From Phragmites australis (taxonomy: Eukaryota > Streptophyta > Magnoliopsida > Poales > Poaceae): DNA of 64,000 bases. Location: assembly GCF_958298935.1 (NCBI RefSeq), contig NC_084943.1:18159001-18223000 (forward strand), written 5' to 3'. Every line of letters starts with the position of its first letter. Position 1 is the stretch's first letter. Position numbers and translations under genes: made by a program. The notes below the pieces were generated by a model. It was not told where the DNA came from and did no database searches. It saw only the letters and a list, made by a program, of their open reading frames with translations. Shown here piece after piece: positions 20,490 through 31,550 of this stretch.

Positions 20490-22110
20490 CTTCGAGTTAC
20501 CTTAACTATGAATGAAACTGTCGTAGTTGATCGATGTTCCACGAGTGATCGAGTATCTCGCCATTTGGAGTAGATAACTTATGGTGCCTAGCGTGTTTCT
20601 GCACCTTTCGTAGAATAAGGTCCGCAACAGTGAGTTTCCTCGGCTGTATTTTCTGACTATGATATCTATGCAACGCTTGTTGATACTTGGCCGCTCGAAT
20701 GGATGCTCGATCACGGTACTCCTCAAGTAGATTCATATCGTCCACTTGTAATTGCTCTTGCCCTTCTTTCGAGTAACTTTCCACTCACGGTGATCCAAAC
20801 TGTAATTCAGTCGGGAGCATTGCCTTTGCTCTGTAGACTAAAAAGAAAGGAATTTCAATGGTGGCCCTGCTAGTTGAGGTACGAACGGCCCATAGCACCG
20901 AGGGAAGCTCTTTCACCTAGTGTTTTGAGTAAGCTTTAAGCCTGTTGAAAACCTAAGTTTTGATACCCTGTAAGACTATACCATTGACATGCTCAACTTG
21001 ATCATTACTTTGAGGGTGATGCAAGTAAAAATTTATCGGTAACTAAAATTTATTGGAGGTTAGTAATAAACAGAATTATCAGATTTATCAAAATTCTATC
21101 TGCGATAGACAAAAAAATTTAGATTTTTTTTTGAAAAAAGGGCTCAATTTCTCTACAAAATCACATAGATTGTATCCAAACCATTTGACATAAAAAATAA
21201 CACATAAATGAATTAGGGTTAGAGGGGGTGGTCTGGCAGGTTGCGGGCTACAGACCAACATTTTGTTGCTCACGTGTTGGATCCGGGAATCAAAAGGCAC
21301 CAATTTCAAAAATTACTGAAATCTTTGGCTGATAAGTAAATTTACCGCCCCCCCGCTAATAAATAGGATTATCGAGTTTATAAAATTTTTCGGTGATAAT
21401 TTTTCACAGGGGTGAGCTAGTGAAGCGAAAAAAGTTTTATGCTAAATTCTTTACAGAACGCAGTAAAGGTCTCGCTTCTGAACTGGCTACCATTGTGTGT
21501 AATTATCCGATGTAGAATACCGTACCGAGTAATTATGCTCCTCATGAACGTTTTTGGCCACTTCTACGGTTATCTTTCCCACAGGTTCGGCCTTGATCCA
21601 CTTAGTGAATGTGGTGATAGCCACGAATGGGAATTTAAAACTGCCTTGGGCCCATGGGAACGGTTCTAGGATATCCAAGCCCTAGAAAAAAAAAGACTAA
21701 GAAAGAGGCATTGTTTGCATAGCTTGGGCCAGTCGAGTGGTCTACCTTCCAAAAAAATTAGCAGCTTCTGTACTTTTTGACCAGCTCAAAAGCATCTTGG
21801 AGGGTAGTCGGCTAAAAGAATCCTTGGCGGAAAACCTTTCTGATCAAGGTGCGATAAGATGCATGATTACCACACATGCCTCCATAGATATCGAGCAACA
21901 TCTTATCACCCTCTTCCTGAGTGATGCACTTCATCAAATTCCATTACACTCCTTTCGATAGAGCTTGTCGTCTACCAAAGCGTATAGCTTGGACTTATGA
22001 GCAATTTTCTCTACAAATGCATCATCGTCAGGGATCTCTCGACCTTCGAGATAGGCTCGGAATGGAGTCATCCAAGTCAGTTCACATTCGAGTAGTGCAG
22101 CTACCATGTC
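20490..22110 (-). pseudogene. Tat-1 integrase
   Basis: Read on the minus strand. A degenerate zinc-binding region (ALVDDKLYRKECNGI, TTLQDAFELVKKYRSC) precedes the core. The core shows MDILEPFP with the first catalytic Asp, FPFVAITTFTKWIKAEPVGK, TSDNYTQW with the second Asp, and QSNDQVEHVNGIVLQGIKT with the Glu. The C-terminal part has PSVLWAVRTSTSRATIEIPF, RASIRAAKYQQALHRYHSQK and the end HKLSTPNGEILDHSW. Many stops and one roughly 400-bp insertion (21014-21411) interrupt it. The catalytic triad is still readable, unlike in Tat-2, but the gene as a whole is dead. Confidence 0.85.
21014..21411. mobile_element. Small non-autonomous DNA transposon inside Tat-1 integrase
   Basis: The integrase reading breaks at 21410 and resumes at 21019 at the same point of the protein (ASLAH on one side, HPQSN on the other), so about 390 bp are foreign. 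The insert is AT-rich. Its ends are roughly inverted: GTAAAAATTTATCGGTAAC on the left and, on the complement of the right end, GTGAAAAATTATCACCG. It is flanked by GAGGGTGA (21012-21019) and AGGGGTGA (21408-21415), an imperfect repeat of about 8 bp. The superfamily is not certain; hAT or Mutator-like would fit the flank length. Confidence 0.65.
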
Positions 22111-22428
22111 TATAGATCCTACCTCACTGACCTGACCAGACTGCTGGCTGAGTTAGGTAGCATGTGAGCTCAAAACTATCAAGATAGATGGTTTAAGGAG
22201 TTTCTTGATGAAGACTCTTGCAGGTGTTGGAGAACGGGACGAAACGAGCCCGATGAGTTCATCAGTGGTGGAATTGTCACTTCTTCGGATGTGCATGACT
22301 TCCGGCCCTTCAAACTATTGCTCGAGCTTTTGTACCTCATTCAGATAAGCTGTCATGTTGTCGTCTAAGCATTGGTACTCCTTCTGCACTTGGTTTACGT
22401 CTATCTGTGAGTCCCCTTTCACGAGTAG

Positions 22429-22650
22429 TCACCTAATTCCAAGTGATATAGTTATGCGGAGCCCGTTTACTAATCCTTCATACTCTGCAACATTTTTGGA
22501 AGCTTTAAATTCTAATTGAATGACATACCTGAATTCGTCGCCCGTTGGAGATTTGAGTATGATGCCAGCCCCCGAGCCTTGAAGTGTAAGTGATCTGTCG
22601 AAGAAGAGCATCCAGTGGTCCTCAGCCATGTTTGACTTTATTTCCTAAAC
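22429..22650 (-). pseudogene. Tat-1 second RNase H (Tat-type aRNH)
   Basis: The minus-strand frame encodes MLFFDRSLTLQGSGAGIIL, KASKNVAEYEGLVNGLRI and, just beyond, LLVKGDSQIDVNQVQKEYQ. The Asp of FFDRS, the Glu of AEYEG and the Asp of KGDSQ are the expected catalytic positions. An additional RNase H of this kind between the usual RNase H and the integrase is a mark of the Tat lineage. The downstream frame is broken by stops. Confidence 0.75.
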
Positions 22651-22977
22651 ATTTGTCCATTCAGCGATGAATTCTGCTAATACTCCCCATTTGATGATCG
22701 TACGCGGTGCATACTTTACCTTGAACTCATTGAGTTCGATCGCCCATTGCGTGATTCGTCCAGTATAATCTATATTGCGTATAACATCCTTTAGTGGATA
22801 TGTTGTCATGACGGTGATTTTTTGCGCATGGAAATAGTGTCGTAGCTTCTAGGAAGTCATTAGGACAACATATAGCAACTTCTGCACTTGCGGGTATCAT
22901 AGTTTAGCATCATGTAGGACTTCACTCACGTAGTAAACCGGCTTCCGAAGATTGGCCTTATTTTTTTAGCATTCCCG

Positions 22978-23960
22978 TTAGACCACCAGGACAATGCTTA
23001 TGACTTGTGGGGTAGCTGTAATGTACAAAGAGAGCTCCTCTTTTTCATTACGCGGTGTTAGAATCAACGGAGATAGTAAATACATTTTAAAGTCTTGAAA
23101 CGCCATCTTCGCCTCTTCTGTCCACTCAAACCAGTCATTCTTCTTCAGAAGCTTGAAGAAGGGCATCCCTTGCTTGCCCATCTTAGAGATGAATCGACTA
23201 AGGGATACTATGCATTCTGTCAATTTTTGAACTTCCTTCAATGTTCGAGATAACCACATCTGGTCGAGAGACTCAATTTTGCCCTGATTGGCCTTAATGC
23301 CACAACTTGACATAAGGAAGCTGAGAAGCTTGTTAGATGGAGCACCAAACATGCACTCCTCGGGGTTAAACATTATACAGTATTTCCTGAAGTTGTCGAG
23401 TGTTACCTTGAGGTCGACAATCAATGCACTTTGGTTCTGGACTTGATTACAATATCATTGATATAAGCTTCAACGTTACGACTAGTTTGAGGCTGTAAAC
23501 AATTCTGAATACACCGTTGATAAGTAGCACCAGCACTCTTTAAATCAAAAGGTATATTTATATAGCAAAATACACCAAAAAGAGTAATAAAAATAGTTTT
23601 CTCTTCATCCTCTATCCTCATGCTAATTTGGTGATACCCCGAATAGACATATAGAAAACACAACAATTCACAACCCCTCGTAGAGTCAACAATCTGGTCG
23701 ATGCGAGGAAGATGAAAATGATCCTTAGGATAAGCTTTGTTGAGGTCGGTGAAATCAACGCACATTCTCTACTTGCCGTTGGCTTTCTTTACAAGGATAG
23801 GGTTTGCGAGCCATGTAAGATGACGAACCTCTCTAATGAATCTTACTTTTTGGAGTTTCTCGACCTCCTTCTAGATGGCTTGCTTTATGTCTTCTACAAA
23901 TCTTCGCTGTTTTGCACCACAGGTTTGACATCGGGTTTCACATCTAGTCGATGCTCAATC
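22978..23960 (-). pseudogene. Tat-1 reverse transcriptase and first RNase H region
   Basis: Two overlapping minus-strand frames cover the core. 23765-23421 reads MCVDFTDLNKAYPKDHF, LPRIDQIVDSTRG, SGYHQISMRIEDEEKT and AGATYQR. 23424-22978 reads NPEECMFGAPSNKLLSF, GKQGMPFFKLLKK and SLYITATPQV. Upstream, VRHLTWLANPILVKKANGK is readable. The catalytic YVDD box is changed to YIND: the codon at 23457-23459 reads AAT (Asn) on the coding strand where Asp is required. Together with frameshifts this means no active enzyme. Confidence 0.88.
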
Positions 23961-24495
23961 ACCCCCTAGGGACTCCGAGCATATCGAACGCTTGCCACGC
24001 AAGCACATCTTGGTTTGCCCGGAGGAAAGTGATGAGCTTGAGTTCCTATTTGGGATCAAGGTTGACCCCTATCTTCACTGTCTTGGCTGGTTCAGGGGTT
24101 GAGGAAAACTGCCTTGACACCACCGCCTGCCTTTTTGTCCTTAGCACTATCGGTGTTCTCTCCTTTGGTGGCGTCATCGAACTAGGAGGCCTCGGTGAGG
24201 CTCATGAGTTTGGAATCCTTGATCTTGGCGGTGGCATGAAGCTTCTAGTGCTCGGACTTTGCACCTTTCGAAGTGGTTGCCGCTCGGTAGAAATGTTCGA
24301 CCATATCTCGGCTCTGGTTGTCACATTTGACTGCTGCATGTTGGTCTCCCTTGATGCTTATGACCCATTTGGGGCCTTGGATCTTGAGTGTCTAGCATGC
24401 GTAGTGTACTGTAGCCATGAACTTGCCAAGCATTGGATGGCCTAGGATCACATTGTAAACCGTCTCAAAGTCCGCAACATCGAAAATTAACTTTT

Positions 24496-26958
24496 CTATG
24501 ATGAAGTTTTTGGGCTCGCCAAATGTGACCAGCAACTCGATGTGGGCAAGGGGCATGTTCGATGAGTTGGAGTTATGCCATGGAAGGGTTTAGCTCCTTT
24601 CTTGAGCTTCGACCTTTCGATCCCCATCTTGTCTAAGGTCTTAGCGAAGATAAGGTTAAGTGAACTACCCTTGTCAACCAAGGTCCGAGAAACTTTGATG
24701 TTGAGGATAATCAGCTAGACCACAACTGGATACAAACCTAGGTGTTGAACTGCGGCTGGATGGTCTGCTTGGTAGGAGGTGATCTTGACTTCTGACCACT
24801 TGAGGTACCGAGGGGGCTGGTCAATGATAGATTGATCTACCTTTCGACTGCCTTATACTGTCTTTTGAACACATACGAGGTGGATCCTCTGAAGATGTGC
24901 TCCAAGCTTTGATCAGCCTCGTGAAATTCAGACTCGTCACCTTTAGCATCTAGCTTGGCCCGTTTGTTGTGATACCCAGCAACAATAGCCTTGAGCTTAT
25001 CATCGATCTTCTTTTTAATGACATGGTATTCGTCAAAGTCATGCTGGTTGGTCTGATGGACGGGACACCATTTTTCGCCACCTCAGCTCAGGCCTTTGTT
25101 ATCTACAGTGTTGCGTGACTTGCTCCTATCGATCGCGGCTATAGTAGTGTCTAGACCTTTGTGCTTATCACCAGGTTAATTCTTATTTCCCTCATTCTTC
25201 TAGGACTCAGGCTTGTCCTTGCCAGACTGAGGATTCTTGGCATGTACCTGAGCTTTGGCACACTTTGCATACTTATCGACCAACTCAAAGAGCTCCTTAA
25301 CCGTATGAATCTTCCCGGTAGCCAACTTCCTAACCAGATCCGTGCCCTTGATGTCTCACTTGAAGGCGATGATGAATGACTCATCATAGATGTCCGGGTT
25401 GTATTACGCCTGTCACTGAACCTGTGAATGAAATCTCAAAGGGATTCTTCCTTATCCTGATTCAGTTGATAAAGATTGTCTTCTGTTCTTGGACGCTTGA
25501 ACGTGCCTTGGAAGTTTGCGATGAATTGAACCTTCAGCTTGGTCCATGATCGAATCAAGTTAGGTGGCAAGTTTTGCATCTAGGACCTTGCAGGGCGGTT
25601 AATAGATAATTGGCCATCACCCTATTGTCACCGCTGGTTGCTCGAACAACAGTGGTATAGATCTACAACCCCTCGTTAGGGTTGAGCTTCCCATTGTACT
25701 TCTAAATTAGACCCGTTTTGAACTTCTCAGGCCATCATATCGATAGAATCTCATGCACGAAAGCTTCATAGCCTTCGTCGAATTCCTCGAGAGGAGATGA
25801 TGGAGGACTATCACGCATGTTCCTTCAACTAGAGGAGCCACGTCGACCATCTTGTCTTGGAGATCTGTGGTCATTGTACCAACGATCATCATCACGACGT
25901 TCCTCACGACGGTTGTTTATCGGCGTTTCTTGCGACGGTTGTCTATCACTCTCCGTAAATCATGCCGATCATGAAAAATACGGTTCCTTAAGTCTTCCTA
26001 ATTTCCACGCCTATGGATAGGGCAGTTACAATTTTGCCCACAAGTTTGTGCTCGAATTCGGCCACCCAAGCTTCCTGTCAGTGATCCCTCGACTCGGGGA
26101 TGTCCATGTCCGTTGCTCCTCAAGCTGAAATCTTGCCGACTAGGGTGCTTAGAGCCACTGGGTTTATTTGCTCGAGCCGCCTAGACTTGAGCCACATCGA
26201 GCAGGGTCTTAAGTCGGTAGACCATCAAGGTCAGCGGATTCGCCGGAGCCAACTTAGGGAAAGATCTTAAAATCATATGGGCGACGTTGACATCGGCCTC
26301 AGGTGTATTGAAAACACCGCTGCCTAGGCTTATCTGTGGTCAGGCCGATGTCTCTCCGTGATTGCTATTCTGAGGGAGTTCGTTCCTTGATCTCTGGGGC
26401 GCTGCTGGTGGAGGCGTATCCACAGCAAGTCATCGTTGAAGACCGGGATGAACTTGACCTCCTATGGTCCATCGATGAAGAGTTGTATTAGGGACATCAC
26501 CCGGTGGTGGCGCCAGTTCCTACAACAGCGGCTGCCGTAGCTGGGTCTTTAGGGATTTCCGCATCATCGTTCATCACAGCATCCAGATCTCCAGCGTTCT
26601 GCTCGATGGGTGCTTCGCTGGCTCCGGCCATAAACATGAATTGATCTGTTTCATTGCTCTGGCCGTCGATGGAGTCGCCGTTGTCACTTTCCTCACTTTT
26701 GCTGTCGTTATCGATGTCTATGAACTGGAGAATGTTAGGCTCCTTGGGATCTCAGTCAAGGTGCCTTACCTTGCGGTATGCGTCTAATGGGCTAGACTCG
26801 AGAATATCGGTGTGGATTAGTCCACCATGATCGTCCCAGCGGTAAACTATTGTTCCAAAGGTGATCTCGGAGCCGACAGGAGGTGATTCAAAGATGATTG
26901 CCGTCGACTCAAAGCGGTCATAGAATTCGACGTGGATGCGCACTTGAGACATGATCAA
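24496..26958 (-). pseudogene. Tat-1 gag and protease region
   Basis: The gag reading starts with MSQVRIHVEFYDRF near 26952 and continues for about 68 codons to 26752, then in pieces (FMFMAGASEAPIEQNA, DERYNDHRSP-like segments). ORFs at 25907-25707 and 25387-25151 belong to its middle part. The protease signature reads VDKGSSLNLIFAKTLDKMGI at about 24678-24620, where family members have VDGGSS with the catalytic Asp and NILF. Stops and frame changes are frequent throughout. This gag-protease-pol order on the minus strand places the 5' LTR at about 27000. Confidence 0.75.
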
Positions 26959-26998
26959 TCCTGAGAAATAGAAGAAGCTCTATACCTGATGCACCAAC

Positions 26999-27500
26999 TA
27001 TCGAAGATTTGTTCGTGACAATGTGTGTGTAATTAAAGTGTGGTACCTTCGAAATCAGGGCTCGAGCACAAAACAAGTAGACAGGTTTGGCCCCCTGGCT
27101 GAAGTAATACCCTACGTCTGTGTAGAGGTCGATGTATATGTATTCTCTTGAGTACAAGCAAGGTGGCTAAACATATTACAAGGAGTAGATCGAATCTGAA
27201 CTAAACTAAACTAGAGTTGAAGTCATCGAGTATCTCCTATGATTTTGGTGCTTGTATCGAGTTGAGTTGTGTTGAACTGCTCTAGATCGTCGAAGTTATG
27301 GGGTTTTGTAGAAGTTGTCCTTTCAAAGGTCGAGGTCCCTGTCTTATATAGGCCCTAACACTACCCTGAATTCTGCCATAATCGATGATGAGTCTTCTGT
27401 CTTGTCCATCAAAGAAAGGTAGCCGAATCTAGCCTGAATACTAGTCGACTTAAGTCAATTAACTCAATCGAGACCTTTATAGTATAGGCTTTCGTGATAT
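26999..27500 (-). repeat. Tat-1 5' LTR (approximate outer end)
   Basis: On the minus strand a TATA box (TATATAAG, complement of 27343-27350) is followed by a leader. The LTR ends at AATCTTCGATA next to 26999, matching the end AATCGTCGATA of the Tat-2 LTR. A primer-binding-like TGGTGCATCAGG follows about two bases inside. The outer border was placed from the length of the Tat-2 LTR (about 515 bp), not from a visible terminus. No matching 3' LTR is present at the other end of Tat-1. Confidence 0.6.
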
Positions 27501-30500
27501 CCGAATATACTAGGTCCCGCGAATTCAGATTCATAATATCTGAAATAGTTAAAGATACAAACAAGATACCCTATTTCATATATAATATACTACTTATACA
27601 TATATATCCTGCAGTTAGATATTTGACACCAATTTCTGCTCGTCTTCAGATCAAACTCTCGTATTCTCGATCTAATAGTCTACAAGCTATCCAATTTTCC
27701 GATCACAAAAAAAGCTATCCGATTTTCTAAGATCAAATTTTGCGCTCCGATGATGAAGCTGTTGGGTGTTCATTGATGTCAATTGCATGCCAAAGTTTCT
27801 GCAGCTGCATGCATGCATGCTACAGATTTACCAACCCAGCAGGGCGATGAGACGGCACAGGAACAGGACAGCCATTCGATCGTGTACGTTCAAAATCACA
27901 GCCCTGAGCTCAACCTCCTCCAGGACACCTGCTGACCTGCACCGTTCGTTAGATACAATAACATAGCTTGCCAGATGGAATCTATCTATTACATATATTA
28001 AAGGACCAAGAATAAATAATTCTACAGATTAAGTTACTGTAGCTAGAGGCTCGCAGTCTGTGCATGTGTATATATAGATAATATATGCATTCACATATAT
28101 ATATATATATGTATATATATGTGTGTATATATACATGTATATGTTGGTATGTATGTATATACGTATACGTATTTCAGAAAAATAACGAAACGAATAATAG
28201 TTATATTGATAAATTGGTTGAAATAATCTAAAAAGTATAGGAATATCTAAAACTCAAAAAACTATGAAACAAATTTAGTTAGGTTTGTATTACTGTCGTC
28301 TACATGTTAAAATTATGTGTATGTATGAAAGTGGCACTGTCTTCCCCATAATTAAATAAATGTGTTAAATGTTGATAAATTTATAAATAAATATTAAGAT
28401 GTCCAAAAATAATGAATTGAATTTTTTAGTCTTCTTTTATTATGCTCTGTGCAAAAAAAAAATAAATAAGTGTGACATAGGCACGCAAATCCGCCTAGTT
28501 TACTATGGTTCTAAGAAGGCGCAGGACTCGTACATGGATGCTATTTATCTGAACGGGTAATTTTCATGTAGTGCAAATAATTTGGTTGTGATCTCAGGAA
28601 ACTACGAACTTTTGTGACGAATTTCTCGGAGTAGTAAGATCATATTTGGTAGAGATCCAGATCCTAGATATTTTAGAGCTGGTCATATCCAGCTCTAAGA
28701 AATCCAGAATCTAGAATTATGGGTGAATTAATGGTATTTGGTTAAGTCATTTAATTTTATTTTAAATAAAAAATAAATGTTTGTATCCTTTATTTTATTA
28801 TACAAACTTCAGATATAACATAGGTCTCGAATCTGAGCTATGCCCAGCCCCTAAAGTCAATTATGATGAATCGATGGTTATTTGGTCGTGGTCTTTGCAA
28901 ACTATGAACTATAACAGAATTCCTATAGGGGTCCAATGGCGCGGCAAGAGGGTGGCAATGTGTTAACACCATCTCTAGAGACTGTCCAATTTTTATCTGA
29001 TTCCGGTTACTTTCGTCTATCGATTTCAGTAAGAAAACCTGCAAGCCAGGTTCTTTTCAGCTGATCCATCAACCAGTTGGGAGACACCTCCTTTGATGGA
29101 GTATCACCATCTATGAATTGTTCAGGTAGAAACTCTGGGCATGACAAGTTCCTTTGAGCTAGCCAATCGGATGGAAAACTTCCAGCCATTGTCGGAAAAT
29201 GTAACCCCACATGCCTTGCGCATGGACGACCTATCTCGGCTATCTATCCCTTCTACCTGATACTCATTCATCTGTTAATTCTCTCGTCTATCTCCATTTT
29301 CACCAGGTAGGCTGCTGCACTTCCAAACCTCTTAAACTCCATGGCTTCTCACAGTTTGAGAGCTGGTAAGTTCTTTAGGTGAATTAAGCAACTGGCATTA
29401 GTCAAAATAGGTGCCCAGAAAGGTCCAGAGATCGCAGTAGTACGTTTTCTAGGTGCTCCAGTGTTTCCAGAAACATGCATAGACGTACTGAAAGAAGCAG
29501 TGCTGTCCAGGTCACTGAGTTTTCAGCAATGTGTGGTCATAATCTAGAGGTTTCATGCTTGCCGTGTGTCGTTCTCCATGAACCCACCTGGTTTCTGTTG
29601 GATTCCAGCCATGTTTCCTGGTGCCTAGGTTAGCTAACCATGCATCTCCCGTTACTTTTGAGACGTACATCACTGAGAATCTTAATTTCTAATAGGAACT
29701 GAAACAGCATAACGACTCATGCCGTGACGCCGACCGACGAAAAGATCCCACTATCCACCTCTGCATTGCATCAAGGTCCTAACATCGATGGCGATGTCGA
29801 TGTTTCGGTCCGCTTCGGTGGCATGATCAAAGCTCAACATCGGTAGCAGCCTCTGCTTTTTGCAAGGACCTGTGGTCTACAAATTATCATCTGCCTTTAG
29901 ATTGAGGCGTCCCAAACAAATAGCATCACCTTGCTGCGTTTGATTTGTTGGAGAATGGTGTCATCCAAGGTGCCTACCTCGCTTGTAGCTGAAGCCCCAT
30001 TCAGCTGCTGACCTCCATAGTGCCATGCAAAAAGCTTAGTGCCCAATGGTTCAGCTCACCAGAAGCTGTGAAGGGGGTCCTTCAGGAGTATTCAGAAAAA
30101 TAAGGGGTCAAAAAATGTCCTGCAGCATTCCCAGAATGTCCCACTTACAGGTTCCTGAGTATCTCCTCTATTATACTTGAATACAAGACTTGGAATTCCA
30201 GAATGAGACTGGTTCGTTACAGCTTTCTTTAGTGAAATTCACTTGTGGAATGAACCCAGGCAGCAGCAGATTTCTGAGAACTGCTTGGGTCTGGTCGTCT
30301 GGATAGTGAAGCACAAAGGGCACAAAGGGTTTGTTCGGTCAACCTCCTTCCAAAGGTTATCTGGCTACTGAAAGAAGCTAACACGATGCAACCGTATCCA
30401 TCTCAGGTCATCTGCCACTCAAATTCATTTGTTTGGAATTTTTTTTATTAACTCTTATCATTATATCAATTTGATACAACCACACAAGAGTTTACCTATA

Positions 30501-30539
30501 GTCTCTGTATAACTAAGTTGAGAATATTTGAAAAGGTCG
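27501..30539. other. Mostly unassigned AT-rich DNA
   Basis: No gene is supported. 28090-28150 is a TA/TG microsatellite. A short palindrome, AGAGCTGG...CCAGCTCT, lies at 28675-28698 in a repeat-like context. A minus-strand ORF at 29210-29007 (LAQRNLSCPEFLPEQF, PNWLMDQLKRTWLAGF) looks more protein-like than its surroundings but I do not recognise it. 29300-30440 is moderately GC-balanced and without motifs. The 5' LTR and the gag-protease-RT part of Chr-2 should lie here but cannot be read, so they are deleted or too decayed. Confidence 0.45.
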
Positions 30540-31550
30540 AGCAGAAGATGAGAATATCAAGAAGATCAAACGGAATATCAAAGTAGGCAAGCCTCAAAAT
30601 TCTTGAAGGATGAGAAAGACATAATCTGGTTTGGCGCGAATCTGTACCAAATTAGAAGCAACTTAAAGATACAATCCTAAAAGAAGTCTATGAGTCAGCT
30701 TACTATATTCATCTAGCCAGTACTAAGATATACCAGGACCTAAATGATCGTTATTTGCGGTCTGGTATGAAGCTAGAGATTGCCGAGTATGCGGCAGCAT
30801 GTGATATATGCCAGCGTGTGAAAGCAGAACATCAGAAACCAACCGGTTTGCTACAACCTTTGAATATACCGGAATGGAAATGGAAATATCGGTATGGACT
30901 TTATAGTTGGTTTACTACGTACCTAATCGGAATATGATTCCATATGGGTTATTATGGATCGCCTCACTAAGGTAGCACACTTTACCCCAGTTAAGATGAC
31001 CTATAATGGAGCTAAGTTGACAGAGTTATAAATGTTAAGGATTGTATGTTTACATAGAGTTCTGAAGAGAATAGTATCAGATCGAGGTACCCAATTCACC
31101 TCAAGGTTTTGACCGAATCTACATGAGTCTCTTGATACAAGGTTGAATTTTAGCTCGGCATATCATCCACAGACAGATGGACAAACAGAAAAAGTAAATC
31201 AGATACTAGAGGATATCTTACGAGCATATGCTCTCCACAATTGTAATAGTTGGGATAAGAATCTACCCTATGTAAAATTTTCATATAATAACAGTTAACA
31301 GCCCAGTTTACAGATAGCTCCATTTGATGTATTATATGGAAGAAAGTATAGGACACCTTTGAATTGGAGTGAAACTAGAGAAGGCCAAGTGTTTGGACCT
31401 AAGATTCTTAAGGGAGCTAAAGAGCAAGTACGTGCAATACGAGAAAAGCTAAAGACAACATAATCTAGGCAGGAGAGTGATGTTGATAATCATCGATGGG
31501 AGTTAACCTTGAAAATAAGAGATTATGTGTATCTCAAGGTTTTGCCTTTA
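30540..31550 (+). pseudogene. Chr-2 (chromovirus) integrase, N-terminal two thirds
   Basis: The plus-strand frames read STKIYQDLNDRYLRSGMKLE and CDICQRVKAEHQKPTGLLQ (zinc-binding part), then GMDFIVGL in a shifted frame (first Asp). They continue with YDSIWVIMDRLTKVAHFTP, IVSDRGTQFTSRF (second Asp), SSAYHPQTDGQTEKVNQILE (Glu), and PSLQIAPFDVLYGRKYRTP to RDYVYLKVLPL. There are stops and several frameshifts. The protein stops abruptly at about 31550, where a second chromovirus begins in the middle of its own reverse transcriptase. The remaining C-terminus of Chr-2 appears at 37281-37500. Confidence 0.85.

Noticed and set aside
28090..28150. TA/TG-rich stretch considered as an element terminus or promoter
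   Set aside because: Simple sequence only; no coding or repeat partner.
29007..29210. Minus-strand ORF reading LAQRNLSCPEFLPEQF and PNWLMDQLKRTWLAGF
   Set aside because: More protein-like than its surroundings, but only 67 codons, with no continuation in nearby frames and no family I recognise.
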